Origin: Brevibacterium linens ATCC 9172 | GTDB lineage: Bacteria > Actinomycetota > Actinomycetes > Actinomycetales > Brevibacteriaceae | Direction of reading: 5' to 3' | Assembly (NCBI RefSeq): GCF_900169165.1 | Contig: NZ_FXYY01000011.1 | Span: 1 to 64,000, forward strand | DNA: 64,000 bases | Part shown: positions 17,704-27,186 of the stretch, in pieces | How positions within the stretch are numbered: position 1 is the stretch's first letter | Layout of the letters: every line of letters starts with the position of its first letter | The notes under the pieces: generated by a model | What the model was told of the DNA's origin: nothing | The model's database searches: none | Seen by the model: only the letters and a program-made list of their open reading frames with translations | Translations under genes and position numbers: made by a program

Positions 17704-18672
17704 ATGTACGCTGACTCTCGCTGGGTGATGCACGATTTTCCGGAGGTATTCCGAACCCGGGACTACATCGAACGCGGCATCACACGGCACAGTCTCTATC
17801 ATTCGAAGCGCTTTCAGCAGGTACTGCCCGGCGTACGGATGGACCTCGAACGGTTCGACCGTCGCCCGGTACCGGCGTGGGCCGATACTGACTGGCTGTT
17901 TGATGCGCAGAGGCTCAGAGCCGCGCTCCTCCACTACCCGGACATTGCTGCCAGCCACGCACTTGCCGCGCGGCTCTACGGCTGGCCGCTTCCCTCCAAC
18001 TGGCTGACGTCGCAACTCCATGTCTCAGTCACGGAGCCCAATTGTCGGATCAGGCTCCCTGGGATCACTCTGCGCCGAATGACGACCATGACGGTCAGGC
18101 AATGGTTCAGCTTGCCCATTCTCGCTCCAGCAGAGGTCATCATCGGAATCGCAGGCGACCTGATGCAACGCGACCTCGTGAAAATCTGCGACGCGGTCGT
18201 CGGCAACTGGCACGGACCACCCCAGATCGGGCTCGACGAACTGCGTGACTGCATTCGCACACGTCCATTCCTCCGCGGACGACAGCACCTCGTGGAGGCG
18301 GCCAGCCTCGCCCGCCCGACTGTCGATTCGCCACCCGAGACAGACCTGCGGCTGTGGGCCGTCGAAGTCGGTCTGCCCGAACCTGTCGTGCATCCTCATG
18401 TTCGCAGCCGCCTCCTTGGGCGCATAGTCGAACCTGACCTCGGCTATCCCGACGCGCGGCTCGCTCTGGAGTATGAAGGCGGCCACCACTTCGAATCGAA
18501 GCGGCAGAGAGAAAGCGACCTCAGACGCGACGAAGCGCTCCGTGCAGAAGGCTGGACAGTTCTCCATGTGACCAACAACGCCGACTACATCCTGCTGGAG
18601 GCACAGATTCGTGACCATCTGGGTCTCGAGCTACGCGTTCGGCCGGGGCGCGGCAGGGGTGGCGGCTGTTGA
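17704..18672 (+). CDS. DUF559 nuclease-like protein with AbiEi-type N-terminus
   Basis: A 322-residue protein. The N-terminal 45 residues (FRTRDYIERGITRHSLYHSK) look like the winged helix of AbiEi-type proteins. The C-terminal 70 residues match the DUF559/Vsr-like restriction-endonuclease fold: EPDLGYPDARLALEYEGGHH supplies the Asp and Glu expected at the metal site, followed by a basic R-x5-RRDEALRAEGW segment. The ATG at 17704 is preferred to the earlier one at 17632, which adds unrelated residues. DNA cleavage is inferred from fold. The gene is bracketed by inverted hairpin repeats and stands alone between operons, so it may be mobile. Confidence 0.75.
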   Translation: MYADSRWVMHDFPEVFRTRDYIERGITRHSLYHSKRFQQVLPGVRMDLERFDRRPVPAWADTDWLFDAQRLRAALLHYPDIAASHALAARLYGWPLPSNWLTSQLHVSVTEPNCRIRLPGITLRRMTTMTVRQWFSLPILAPAEVIIGIAGDLMQRDLVKICDAVVGNWHGPPQIGLDELRDCIRTRPFLRGRQHLVEAASLARPTVDSPPETDLRLWAVEVGLPEPVVHPHVRSRLLGRIVEPDLGYPDARLALEYEGGHHFESKRQRESDLRRDEALRAEGWTVLHVTNNADYILLEAQIRDHLGLELRVRPGRGRGGGC

Positions 18673-18731
18673 CCATGCGGCGACTGACTGGAATGTCGCT
18701 CGTCTCAGGCGGGATTCAGCCAAAAGATGGG

Positions 18732-18792
18732 AAGTTCCGGACGATCTGTGCGGAAAACTGAGGCCCAAATCAGCACAGATCGTCCGGAACTC
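18732..18792 (+). repeat. Downstream copy of inverted hairpin repeat
   Basis: A perfect 18-bp stem (GTTCCGGACGATCTGTGC at 18734-18751, complement at 18773-18790) around a 21-nt loop containing ACTGAGGC. It is homologous, in inverted orientation, to the element at 17529-17590. It may also act as a terminator for the DUF559 gene. Confidence 0.8.
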
Positions 18793-18841
18793 CGCATAAT
18801 ACGCCTCCACCCGCAGCGAAGATGACCGGTTCGGGCGAGAG

Positions 18842-20662
18842 TCAGCTCAGGTGATGAACCTCCTGCAGTCCGTACACCGGGGTGTCGATTCCCTCGTGGC
18901 GAGCCTTGAGCTGGAGCGCCAGGTACAGCGAGTAGTGGCGGGCCTGATGCAGATTGCCGCCCATGAACCACAGGTTCTCCTGCTGGGTGGGCTTCCACAT
19001 ATTGCGCTGCTCACCCTCCCACGGGCCCGGGTCCTTCGTCGTCTCCGACCCCAAGCCCCAGCACTTGCCGACCTTGTCCGCGGTCTCCTGGTCGACGAGG
19101 TCGGCGACCCAACCGTTCATCGAACCGTAGCCGGTGGCATAGACGACGAGGTCGGCCGGCAGCTCGGTGCCATCCGCCAACACAACCGTGTCGGAGGTGA
19201 GGTGGTCGACCTGCCCCTTGGCCAGCTTCACTTTGCCGTCGGCGACGAGCTCGGCGGATCCGACGTCGATGTAGTAGCCCGACCCTCGACGCAGGTACTT
19301 GAGGAACAGCCCGGACTCGTCGTCACCGAAGTCGAGGTCGAATCCGGCATCCTCCATCCGCTGGTAGAAGTCCTTGTCCGCTTCCTTGATCTGGTCGTAG
19401 AGCGGGATCTGGAACTCGTGCATGATCCGGTACGGCAGTGACGCGAAGATGAGATCCGCCTTCTCCGTCGTCACACCATTGGCCAGCGCGCGTTCGGAGT
19501 ACAGGTCGCCCATCGCGATCTCCACGAGCGAGTCGCTCTTGACGATGTGCGTGCTCGAGCGCTGCACCATCGTGACGTCGGCCCCGTTCTCATACAGGGC
19601 GCCGCAGATGTCGAAGGCCGAGTTGTTGCTGCCGATGACGACGACCTTCTTACCTGCATAGGCATCGGGACCCGGGTGCTGCGAGGAGTGCTGCTGCTCA
19701 CCTTCGAAGATGTCCGAGCCCGGGAACGTGGGGATGCCCGGCTTGCCCGACATGCCCGTGGCCATCACCAGATGGGTCGGGTGCAGAGTGACTTTCTCTC
19801 CGTTCCGGTCGACGTCGACCGTCCACCGGCCTTCTGCTTCGTCATAGGTCGCCGAGGCGGCGGTCGTCGATGACCAGTACGGAATCTCCATCACCTTCGT
19901 GTAGAACTCCAACCAGTCCGCGATCTTGTCCTTCGGTGCGAACACCGGCCAATTGTCGGGGAACTTCAGGTACGGCAGGTGGTCGTACCAGACCGGATCG
20001 TGCAGGCACAGCGACTTGTACCGCGACCGCCACTGGTCACCCGGCCGCTCCCACCGATCGATGACCAGGGAGGGCACCCCGAGTTGGCGGAGGCGAGCGC
20101 CGAGGGCGATCCCGCCCTGCCCGCCACCGACGACGAGGATGTACGGGTCGGCGGTCTTACCCCAGGCGGCGTCCTCCTCGGCGAGTTTCTCCGACCAGCT
20201 CTTCCGCTCGGGATCGACGCCGTGTTCTGCACCCTTGACCCGGCGATTGCCGCGCGGCTCCTCGTGTCCGGCGATCTCCTGCAGCGAGGTGAGCATGGTC
20301 CAGGCCTTGATGCCGTCTTCGTCGATGAGGCGGACCAGCCCTTTGCCGCGCCCCACCGAGGTGGTGAAGGTGAACCATGCTTCCGTCACTCCGTCGGCGG
20401 TTGCTGCCGGTTCGCTGAGTTCGAACTCCTCCGGCGAGACGCGGTCGAGGTTATGGGTGAGCAGGTCGGTGACCCCATCGGGATTCTCCACCGTCTTGAG
20501 ATTCCAAGTGAAGGACACAAGGTCTCTCCAATAGCTGTCCGTGGCGAACAGTCCGGCGGCGGCCGGAATATCCCGGCGGCTCAGGGCCGATTCAAAGTCC
20601 TGCAGCCACCTCATTGCGATGTCATCGGCAGTCAGCTGGGGACGGTCGAGCGTCGTTGTCAT
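18842..20662 (-). CDS. FMO-type flavoprotein with NTF2-like N-terminal domain
   Basis: A 606-residue FAD/NAD(P)H-dependent monooxygenase. Residues 10-140 form a SnoaL/NTF2-like domain (FESALSRRDIPAAAGLFATD). The FAD Rossmann motif is VVGGGQGGIALGARL near residue 180. An FMO-type fingerprint FEGEQQHSSQH precedes the second nucleotide motif VVVIGSNNSAFD. It should oxygenate a nitrogen, sulfur or carbonyl substrate, but the substrate is not evident. It is divergent from a GAF-domain regulator that probably activates it. One copy of the 12-mer motif lies in the reading frame as TTAASATY. Confidence 0.82.
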   Translation of the reverse strand: MTTTLDRPQLTADDIAMRWLQDFESALSRRDIPAAAGLFATDSYWRDLVSFTWNLKTVENPDGVTDLLTHNLDRVSPEEFELSEPAATADGVTEAWFTFTTSVGRGKGLVRLIDEDGIKAWTMLTSLQEIAGHEEPRGNRRVKGAEHGVDPERKSWSEKLAEEDAAWGKTADPYILVVGGGQGGIALGARLRQLGVPSLVIDRWERPGDQWRSRYKSLCLHDPVWYDHLPYLKFPDNWPVFAPKDKIADWLEFYTKVMEIPYWSSTTAASATYDEAEGRWTVDVDRNGEKVTLHPTHLVMATGMSGKPGIPTFPGSDIFEGEQQHSSQHPGPDAYAGKKVVVIGSNNSAFDICGALYENGADVTMVQRSSTHIVKSDSLVEIAMGDLYSERALANGVTTEKADLIFASLPYRIMHEFQIPLYDQIKEADKDFYQRMEDAGFDLDFGDDESGLFLKYLRRGSGYYIDVGSAELVADGKVKLAKGQVDHLTSDTVVLADGTELPADLVVYATGYGSMNGWVADLVDQETADKVGKCWGLGSETTKDPGPWEGEQRNMWKPTQQENLWFMGGNLHQARHYSLYLALQLKARHEGIDTPVYGLQEVHHLS

Positions 20663-20816
20663 CTTTCCTCCTCGTTGAGTTCAGTGACTCCAAACTAGGA
20701 CGGACGCTCACGGCTCGGAAGAGTTGCATCGGATTGCATGGCTCGCACCGAGGCGGGATTCTCACAGACGCTTCGACCCCATGGTCAGGGGTGCGTTCCC
20801 GTCTTATACTCAAGGC

Positions 20817-21977
20817 ATGCTTCAGCCGGATCTGGCGCATCTCGCCAGGGATCTGACACGCATTCACGATGCTGTGATCACCGGGGCGTCTCCCCCGGTG
20901 CAACCGCGCGCGCTGGTCAGGCGCTCGTGGGATCGAATGCTGCGCTTGGGGCTGGACCCGGATGGCGCGAATGCGCGGGTCGTCGCCGATGAGACTGAGT
21001 TGGAGACTCGGAGAAGGAATTCGCGGCTGCGCTTGGTCGTCGAGGAGATGCGGTCGGTGCTGCTGCGGGCTCCGGATGCGGCTCCGTTCATCCTCGTCGT
21101 CACCGATGCCGATGGCGTCATTCTGTGGCGTGATGGTGCGGCGTCCGCGAGGCGCCAAGCCGATGAGCTCGGATTCGTCGTTGGAGCGCATTGGTCCGAA
21201 GCCAAGGTCGGCACGAATGCCATCGGCACGGCGCTGACGGAGGAGGCACCCGTCCAGCTCTTCTCCGCCGAGCACTTCGAAGCGTCTCAGCATCCCTGGT
21301 ACTGCAGTGCCGTGCCCGTCCACGACCCGCATGACGGGACCCTGTTGGGAGTCGTCGATATCAGCGGCCCGGCGATGACGCTTCATCCGGCCGTGCAGTC
21401 CTTGGTGACGACGGCGGTGCGTCTGGCCGAGGCCCGGCTGATGATCGCGCAACAGGAAGCCCTGAACTCCCTGCGCGATCGGATGTCGGCGATGCTCGCC
21501 GGCACGGCCGGTCCGGCACTCGTCGTCGACGATGCCGGATGGGTGGCCTACCAGCAGGGAGTGCGCAGCCGCGACCGCATCGAGGCCCCCGCCGCCGACC
21601 GTTCGATCCTCATTCCCGGTGCCGGTCTGTGCCTGCCGGAGAAGATCACCGGCGGGTGGCTGCTGCGGCCCACCGGCGACCGTCGTGCCTCGGTGACTCT
21701 GCGTTTGAGACAGGACCCACCCGTGCTCGACATCCATTCCGGCACCGACCCCCTCGTCGTTCCGCTCACGCCGCGGAGGGCGCAGATTCTGGCGGCGGTC
21801 ACCTCGGCGGGGGTTGCAGGGATCAGTGCCGCCGATCTCAGCCAGCGACTCTACGGGGACGGCGACCATGTGGTCACCGTCCGCGCTGAGGTCTCGCGTC
21901 TGCGCCGATCGGTCGGAGCCCTGCTCGCCACCCGTCCCTATCGGTGGGCCGACGGCGTCGACGCGCGGGTGGAATGA
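20817..21977 (+). CDS. GAF-domain transcriptional regulator (AcoR-like without AAA)
   Basis: A 386-residue regulator. The first 300 residues match the sensor part of AcoR-like activators: a GAF domain with FILVVTDADGVILWRDG and the motif VGTNAIGTALTEEAPVQLFS. The central sigma54 ATPase domain is absent. A C-terminal winged helix (GISAADLSQRLYGDGDHVVT) replaces it, so it should work with ordinary sigma factors. The start at 20817 was chosen for its alignment with family N-termini. It is divergent from the FMO gene across 154 bp. Confidence 0.78.
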   Translation: MLQPDLAHLARDLTRIHDAVITGASPPVQPRALVRRSWDRMLRLGLDPDGANARVVADETELETRRRNSRLRLVVEEMRSVLLRAPDAAPFILVVTDADGVILWRDGAASARRQADELGFVVGAHWSEAKVGTNAIGTALTEEAPVQLFSAEHFEASQHPWYCSAVPVHDPHDGTLLGVVDISGPAMTLHPAVQSLVTTAVRLAEARLMIAQQEALNSLRDRMSAMLAGTAGPALVVDDAGWVAYQQGVRSRDRIEAPAADRSILIPGAGLCLPEKITGGWLLRPTGDRRASVTLRLRQDPPVLDIHSGTDPLVVPLTPRRAQILAAVTSAGVAGISAADLSQRLYGDGDHVVTVRAEVSRLRRSVGALLATRPYRWADGVDARVE

Positions 21978-22008
21978 CTCTCGGACCGACGCGGACCAGT
22001 CCGAGCCG

Positions 22009-22416
22009 TCACCTGCCCGCCCCGCGGTAGCTGCCGACCGACCACAGCACGCCCTCGGGGTCCTGGATGGCGAAGTCGAGCGATCCGTAGTCCTGCTCGG
22101 TCAGTCCCATGACCTCGGTGGCACCGGCGGCGAGCGCACGCTGGTGGAGCTCACGGACGTTGCCGGAGGCCAGATACACCGACCCCGAGGCGACTCCCGT
22201 CTTGGTCATGACCCCGCCTTCGTCGCGGACGGACCCGAGCATCACTCCCCCACCCTCGGGCCAGGCGAGTTCGGCATGATCGACGCGATCCGGATCGTCG
22301 GCGTTCGTGTACTCGGCGACGACGTCGAAGCCGAGCGCCTCCTGCAGGAAGGCGATCGCGGCTTTGGCATCGCGGTAGCGGAAGGTGGGCCAGACGTTGG
22401 CATGGTTCTCGGACAT
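22009..22416 (-). CDS. VOC (glyoxalase/PhnB-like) protein
   Basis: A 135-residue vicinal-oxygen-chelate fold protein with two beta-alpha-beta-beta-beta units (AKAAIAFLQEALGFDVVAEY and ELHQRALAAGATEVMGLTEQ). The ATG at 22416 follows AGGAGT, so it is preferred over the longer frame. The C-terminal QDPEGVLWSVGSY is typical of the PhnB/DUF subgroup, which often lacks enzymatic metal ligands. Its function could be binding, resistance or isomerisation. It is the last gene of a leftward run (DUF1989, NAT, AraC, VOC). Confidence 0.8.
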   Translation of the reverse strand: MSENHANVWPTFRYRDAKAAIAFLQEALGFDVVAEYTNADDPDRVDHAELAWPEGGGVMLGSVRDEGGVMTKTGVASGSVYLASGNVRELHQRALAAGATEVMGLTEQDYGSLDFAIQDPEGVLWSVGSYRGAGR

Positions 22417-22496
22417 GGTCACTCCTGAGGTCGTCGCAGTTGGAATTCCATCATCGACGCACACCCACCTATACGTCTTGGACAAATCGGAACAGG

Positions 22497-23348
22497 TCAG
22501 CCCCTCGCCGAGGCTGCCCCCACCGAATCTGTTCCCTCAGTCCGGGTCCGGGCCACGTCATCGGCGGCCAGCCACCGACTGGGGCTGAGACCGACGAAAT
22601 CCTGGAAGTCCCGGTTGAGGTGCGCTTGGTCGGCATAGCCGCAGCTCACAGCGATCTCCGCCAGACTGCCCCGGCCTTCCGGGATGAGCCTCCGCGCCCG
22701 ATCGAAGCGGACGATGCGGGCGGCGTCCTTGGGTCCGATCCCGTATTCGGATCGGAACTGGCTGCCCAGATGGCGCCTGCTCCATCCGACGTGATCGGCG
22801 ACGAGGGAGACGGGCAGACCGCCATGGCTGTCGGCGATCCGATGCCAGGCGGCGGCCACCTCGGTGCGCGGACGATTCGCGTCATCGATCGTGCGCATGA
22901 GCACGTCGTCGATGGCGGCGAAGCGGGCGGACCATTCGGTCTCCCGGTTGACCCGCTCGTGCAGTTCCGCGGCCAGCGGCCGGGAGATCCGCGCAAGGTC
23001 GACGCTGTGGTGGGCGAATTCTGCGGCGGGGATTCCGAAGAACGCCCGTGGAGCCGACGGGCTGAAATTGATCTGGATTCCCGACATCGCACCGGGGTGG
23101 GCGATGAGCGTCGAGCGCAGGTGAAGGCCGGCGAGCAGCACGTCGAAATGCTCACGGCTGCCGGTGAGGGCATCGACCTGGCACAGTGGTTCGGCGATCG
23201 AGACGATGAAAGTCAGAGTTCCCGATGGCAGTCCGAGGTGCGTCCCCGCGGGGACGCCGGAGATGTCGTAGCCGACGTAGTCACCCACGAACGGCCGCAG
23301 ACTCGGGTGAGGCCGGCCGATCAGGCCGTCAGTGCGCGACGCGGACAT
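22497..23348 (-). CDS. AraC family regulator
   Basis: A 283-residue regulator with an AraC-type double helix-turn-helix in the last 100 residues (VSLVADHVGWSRRHLGSQFR and IAVSCGYADQAHLNRDFQDF). The N-terminal part is an unclassified ligand domain (FVGDYVGYDISGVPAGTHLG). The ATG at 23348 is chosen; an in-frame TTG at 23369 is a weaker alternative. It lies between a VOC gene and an arylamine N-acetyltransferase gene and may control them. Confidence 0.83.
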   Translation of the reverse strand: MSASRTDGLIGRPHPSLRPFVGDYVGYDISGVPAGTHLGLPSGTLTFIVSIAEPLCQVDALTGSREHFDVLLAGLHLRSTLIAHPGAMSGIQINFSPSAPRAFFGIPAAEFAHHSVDLARISRPLAAELHERVNRETEWSARFAAIDDVLMRTIDDANRPRTEVAAAWHRIADSHGGLPVSLVADHVGWSRRHLGSQFRSEYGIGPKDAARIVRFDRARRLIPEGRGSLAEIAVSCGYADQAHLNRDFQDFVGLSPSRWLAADDVARTRTEGTDSVGAASARG

Positions 23349-23402
23349 GGCGCCAGTGTAGACCCGCAAGTGCGTGCGGGTAGGCGTAATCGGCCCGGCC
23401 CG

Positions 23403-24332
23403 TCACGATCGTTCGACCACGCTCCAGATCGGGTCGGTGAAAGTCCGGTCGAGATCGAGCCCGAATTCTCCACGGAGAACGGCGGCGAAGTCGGCGGCAT
23501 CGGTCACCGTCCGCTCAATGCGTTCGGGCTCGTCACCGGGGCGGAGGCTGCGCAGCTCGCCACCTTCGAGCGACACTTTTCCGCCGCTGTCGAGCGTCTT
23601 GGCCACCACCGGTGCGCCGGTGAAGCGCGTGCCGGGTTTCGTCGCGGTGAACCAGTTCGACACCTCGAGGTCGGATTGTTCACGTGGGACATCCGCGAAG
23701 GCATAGACGGTGCGGAACTCCTGGTCAGCACTGGTCCGCGACTGCAGCGCCCAGTCGGCTTCCGCTCGCATCGCCGGTGCCAGCACGGTGTCGGCCGGGA
23801 CGATCCTGTGCTCTCCGTGCTCTGTCGTCCGCGGTTTCGACTCCGCCTCGAGCGCGAGTGCAGACTGCGGCGTCCCACCGCCGAACCCCGGGTCGACGAC
23901 GAAACGCCGACCCTTGATCTCGACGATCGTCGCCTGGTGGGTCAGCGGTCCGGGCGCGGACCTCCCGTCGCCGAGGTGAACGCGGGCGAGGATCGGGTGC
24001 GCGCTCAGCCCGAGCTCTCGGAGCACGGCGCGGATGAGTGTCGCGTGTTCGTGGCAGTAGCCGCCGCGGCCGGCGTCCAAGAGCTTCGCCGTCAGTGAGT
24101 CGAGGTCGGTGGGAATGCCACGCGATTCTCCTGCCGCGCGTGCGGCGATGACGTCGAGGTTCTCGAAGCAGATCGACCGGACGTGGGCGGTCAGCAGCTC
24201 GTCGATGAGGTCGACGATGTCGTCGATCGTCCCGAGCGCCCGACGGCGCAATCCGTCCTCCGAGCTTTCGAGTCCGAGCCGGTCGGCATACCGGGCTGCA
24301 AGCGATGACGGTGTCATTGCCGGTGCTTCCAT
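23403..24332 (-). CDS. nat: Arylamine N-acetyltransferase
   Basis: A 309-residue NAT predicted to move acetyl from acetyl-CoA to arylamines or hydrazines. The catalytic triad is visible: Cys in GRGGYCHEHATLI, His in PLTHQATIV and Asp in FVVDPGFGG. The N-terminal RYADRLGL and ICFENLDV motifs are typical. The ATG at 24332 or 24317 is the likely start; both follow the DUF1989 stop by 13-28 bp, so these genes are probably cotranscribed. Activity on xenobiotic amines is inferred from the family. Confidence 0.88.
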   Translation of the reverse strand: MEAPAMTPSSLAARYADRLGLESSEDGLRRRALGTIDDIVDLIDELLTAHVRSICFENLDVIAARAAGESRGIPTDLDSLTAKLLDAGRGGYCHEHATLIRAVLRELGLSAHPILARVHLGDGRSAPGPLTHQATIVEIKGRRFVVDPGFGGGTPQSALALEAESKPRTTEHGEHRIVPADTVLAPAMRAEADWALQSRTSADQEFRTVYAFADVPREQSDLEVSNWFTATKPGTRFTGAPVVAKTLDSGGKVSLEGGELRSLRPGDEPERIERTVTDAADFAAVLRGEFGLDLDRTFTDPIWSVVERS

Positions 24333-24345
24333 TCCGGGCGCGAAT

Positions 24346-25194
24346 TCACGCCCACGGTTGGGGTCGGAGTCCGTGGGCTCCGCGATAGTTCGGCGACGTC
24401 GGCTGCTCCCACTCGCCGAGGAGGTCCTCGGGGAGCCGACAGACCGTGACCTGCAGTGGGTGGCAGTTCTCCACCGGATCGGACGAGCCGTCACCGAACA
24501 TCGGTGCGGACAGATCCCCGCCGGGGCAGGTGGACAGGGCCGCGAGCAGGTCTTGTTCGGCGAAGAACTCGAAGTAGTCGCCCGGGCGTGCCGGGCAGGT
24601 CTTCATGAAGTATTCGTCGTTGCTGTTCAACCCCGTGCACTGGAAGACGTTGAGCACATCGTGGACGTCGAATTCGGTGAGACCGTACGGCAGGATGGCG
24701 CGGACGAGGTTCGAATGGCAGTGGTAGTCGAAGTCGACGCCGCTCAGCATCTGCGACACATAAGGGTCGCATCGGGTGCCCAAAGTGTCGTGCACGCGGC
24801 CGCCTTCCGGGTCGATGCCGTAGTCGGACAGTGTGTCGCCGACGATGGTGGCCATCGGCCGCAGAAACGGCAGGGTCGACCACAGGCGATCGAAAGTGGA
24901 CACGTGTGCCGCCTGGAGCTGTCGGGTCCGTGCGGCCCAGAACCGTTCTCTGGGATCGTGGCGATTCCACAGATTGAGGTCGCCGACCTGCGGGCCGTCG
25001 ACGGTGGAGATGCGGCAGACGTGGCCGGCAGGGATGTCCCACGCCTGTCCGGAGCGGATGGGGATGGTGAACTCGTCGATGATTTCCCGGGAGTCGGTGT
25101 CCTCACCGATCTGTGAGTAGAAGTCACTGTCGACCTCGAGCGCGGGGCCCTGATAGGCGGCTTCCTGCAGACGGCTCTGAGCCATTGGACGCAT
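24346..25194 (-). CDS. DUF1989 family protein (urea-carboxylase-associated type)
   Basis: A 282-residue DUF1989 protein. Conserved Asp, His and Cys positions include VDGPQVGDLNLWN, GVDFDYHCHSNLVRA, VHDVLNVFQCTGLN and the late ENCHPLQVTV. Members linked to urea amidolyase act on carboxyguanidine or similar small nitrogen compounds, but no urea or guanidine genes flank this one. It heads a leftward group with the NAT gene. Its chemistry here is unknown. Confidence 0.8.
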   Translation of the reverse strand: MRPMAQSRLQEAAYQGPALEVDSDFYSQIGEDTDSREIIDEFTIPIRSGQAWDIPAGHVCRISTVDGPQVGDLNLWNRHDPRERFWAARTRQLQAAHVSTFDRLWSTLPFLRPMATIVGDTLSDYGIDPEGGRVHDTLGTRCDPYVSQMLSGVDFDYHCHSNLVRAILPYGLTEFDVHDVLNVFQCTGLNSNDEYFMKTCPARPGDYFEFFAEQDLLAALSTCPGGDLSAPMFGDGSSDPVENCHPLQVTVCRLPEDLLGEWEQPTSPNYRGAHGLRPQPWA

Positions 25195-25354
25195 CCTCCT
25201 CCGTAGTCATGTTGCCTGCAACGATGCCAGCTTCTGACCGGCTGTCCAAGACGGTGGTCGTCGGGTCTATGCTGAAATCAGAGAGCCGACGCAGGTGAAT
25301 GAGCCGCGTCGTCGCATGCACCGAACCGCGTGCACCGAGCAGTGGGAGGTCGGA

Positions 25355-25630
25355 ATGGCTGAAGAGATCGACGTGGAGATGCAGGACACGGGGGAGTTCC
25401 TGGCCAGCATCCGCTCAACGACGGGAACCGACGAGATCGTTCTGATGTTCGACGATGCCGAAGAGGTCTCCGACGGAGTCTTGGGCAATGACGAAGCCTC
25501 TGTCCGCGCGACCGTGGAATTCCTTCTCAGCCATCAGCCTCCTGGGGACCTGCCGGACCGGATCGACCTCGTCGACATCGCCGCTGCCTACGACGGCGCC
25601 GTCGAGTCCATCCGGAAGCTGCGGGGTTAG
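25355..25630 (+). CDS. Hypothetical protein, 91 aa
   Basis: A small acidic protein starting MAEEIDVEMQDTGEFLASIR. The ATG at 25355 follows GGGAGGTCGGA, a good ribosome site, so it is preferred over the ATG at 25295. It has no membrane segment or metal motif, and I do not recognise the family. It ends at a strong hairpin shared with the convergent purA gene. Confidence 0.6.
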   Translation: MAEEIDVEMQDTGEFLASIRSTTGTDEIVLMFDDAEEVSDGVLGNDEASVRATVEFLLSHQPPGDLPDRIDLVDIAAAYDGAVESIRKLRG

Positions 25631-25657
25631 CAACCCACAGCACTGTGCTGGCGGGCC

Positions 25658-25706
25658 CATGCCGAAGGGCGGAACCGACTCAGTGTCGATTCCGCCCTTC
25701 GGCATG
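25658..25706. terminator. 17-bp hairpin between convergent genes
   Basis: Arms 25658-25674 and 25690-25706 (CATGCCGAAGGGCGGAA and its complement) around a 15-nt loop. It sits between the converging 91-aa gene and purA, serving as a bidirectional terminator without a U-tract. Confidence 0.75.
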
Positions 25707-25738
25707 TGACGAGTTCCGGAAGTTCCCCGGGCGCCTGC

Positions 25739-27025
25739 TCAGTCCAGCAGGTCGTGGCGCACGATCGACTGTTCGCGATCAGGGCCGACGCCGATGACCG
25801 ACATCCGGCAGCCCGAGAGCTCCTCGAGGGCGAGCACGTACTTCTGCGCATTCTCGGGAAGGTCGTCGAAGGTGCGGGCCTTCGTGATGTCCTCGCTCCA
25901 GCCGTCGAAGTACTCGAAGATCGGCTTCGCGTGGTGGAACTCGGTCTGGGACACCGGCATCTCGTCCTGGCGCACTCCGTCGACGTCGTAGGCGACGCAG
26001 ACGGGGATCCGGTCGATGCCGGTGAGCACATCGAGCTTCGTGAGCACATAGTCGGTGAAGCCGTTGGTGCGTGCGGCGTAGCGGGCGATGACCGCGTCGT
26101 ACCAGCCGCAGCGGCGCGGACGTCCGGTGTTGACTCCGAATTCTCCACCGGCCTTCTGCAGGTATTCGCCCATCTCGTCGAACAGTTCGGTCGGGAACGG
26201 TCCGGCGCCTACACGAGTGGTGTAGGCCTTGACGATGCCGACGACGCGGTTGATCCGCGTCGGTCCGATGCCCGTTCCGACGCAGGATCCGCCGGCGGTC
26301 GGGTTCGACGAGGTGACGAACGGGTAGGTGCCGTGGTCGACGTCGAGCATCGTCGCCTGGCCGCCCTCCATGACGACGACCTCACCGCGGTCGAGCGCCT
26401 CGTTGAGCATGAGCTCGGTCTCGGCGACGTAGGGGCGCAGCCGTTCGATGAAGGGTTCGAAGTATTCGACGATCTCCTCGACGGACACAGCGCGCCGATT
26501 GTAGACCTTGACGAGCAGTTCGTTCTTCTGCCGCAGGGACCCTTCGATCTTCTGCCGCAGGATGGATTCGTCGAAGACATCCTGGACGCGGATGCCCAGG
26601 CGCCCGATCTTGTCCATGTACGCCGGGCCGATGCCGCGGCCGGTGGTGCCGATGGCGCGCTTGCCGAGGAACCGCTCCGTCACCTTGTCCAGCGTCTGGT
26701 GGTACGGCGCCACGAGGTGGGCGTTCGCGGAGATCCGCAGCTTCGAGGTGTCCGCGCCGCGGGACTCGAGCGCATCGATCTCCTCGAAGATCGCCTCGAG
26801 GTTGACGACGACGCCGTTGCCGATGACCGGGGTGACGTTGGGTGAGAGGATACCGGCGGGCAGAAGCTTGAGTTCGTACTTCTCTCCTCCGACGACAACC
26901 GTGTGGCCGGCATTATTCCCACCATTGGGCTTGACCACGTAGTCGACGCTGGTGCCGAGGATGTCGGTGGTCTTACCTTTACCTTCGTCGCCCCACTGAG
27001 CGCCGACGACAACGATTGCTGGCAT
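25739..27025 (-). CDS. purA: Adenylosuccinate synthase
   Basis: A 428-residue enzyme of purine biosynthesis that joins IMP and aspartate with GTP to form adenylosuccinate. The N-terminal [20 protein letters not shown] holds the GTP-binding loop, and [20 protein letters not shown] the IMP site. The length and internal motifs ([27 protein letters not shown]) are standard. It is a single gene. Confidence 0.97.
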   Translation of the reverse strand: MPAIVVVGAQWGDEGKGKTTDILGTSVDYVVKPNGGNNAGHTVVVGGEKYELKLLPAGILSPNVTPVIGNGVVVNLEAIFEEIDALESRGADTSKLRISANAHLVAPYHQTLDKVTERFLGKRAIGTTGRGIGPAYMDKIGRLGIRVQDVFDESILRQKIEGSLRQKNELLVKVYNRRAVSVEEIVEYFEPFIERLRPYVAETELMLNEALDRGEVVVMEGGQATMLDVDHGTYPFVTSSNPTAGGSCVGTGIGPTRINRVVGIVKAYTTRVGAGPFPTELFDEMGEYLQKAGGEFGVNTGRPRRCGWYDAVIARYAARTNGFTDYVLTKLDVLTGIDRIPVCVAYDVDGVRQDEMPVSQTEFHHAKPIFEYFDGWSEDITKARTFDDLPENAQKYVLALEELSGCRMSVIGVGPDREQSIVRHDLLD

Positions 27026-27186
27026 GAGAGTGCTTCACCTCGAAGTGAAAAGGGGATGTCATTACTCGCTAAGTCTACTGGGTCACACTGACGCAGCCGC
27101 CATCGGGCGCATCATATCGCCGAGGTGGTGCCCCGTCGGGCACCGCCCCGAACCACCGAGGCAGCCTTCCCCCTAACGCGCAGAGC

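Noticed and set aside
25706-26845. A 379-residue frame antisense to purA
   Set aside because: Shadow frame; purA on the other strand is complete and conserved.
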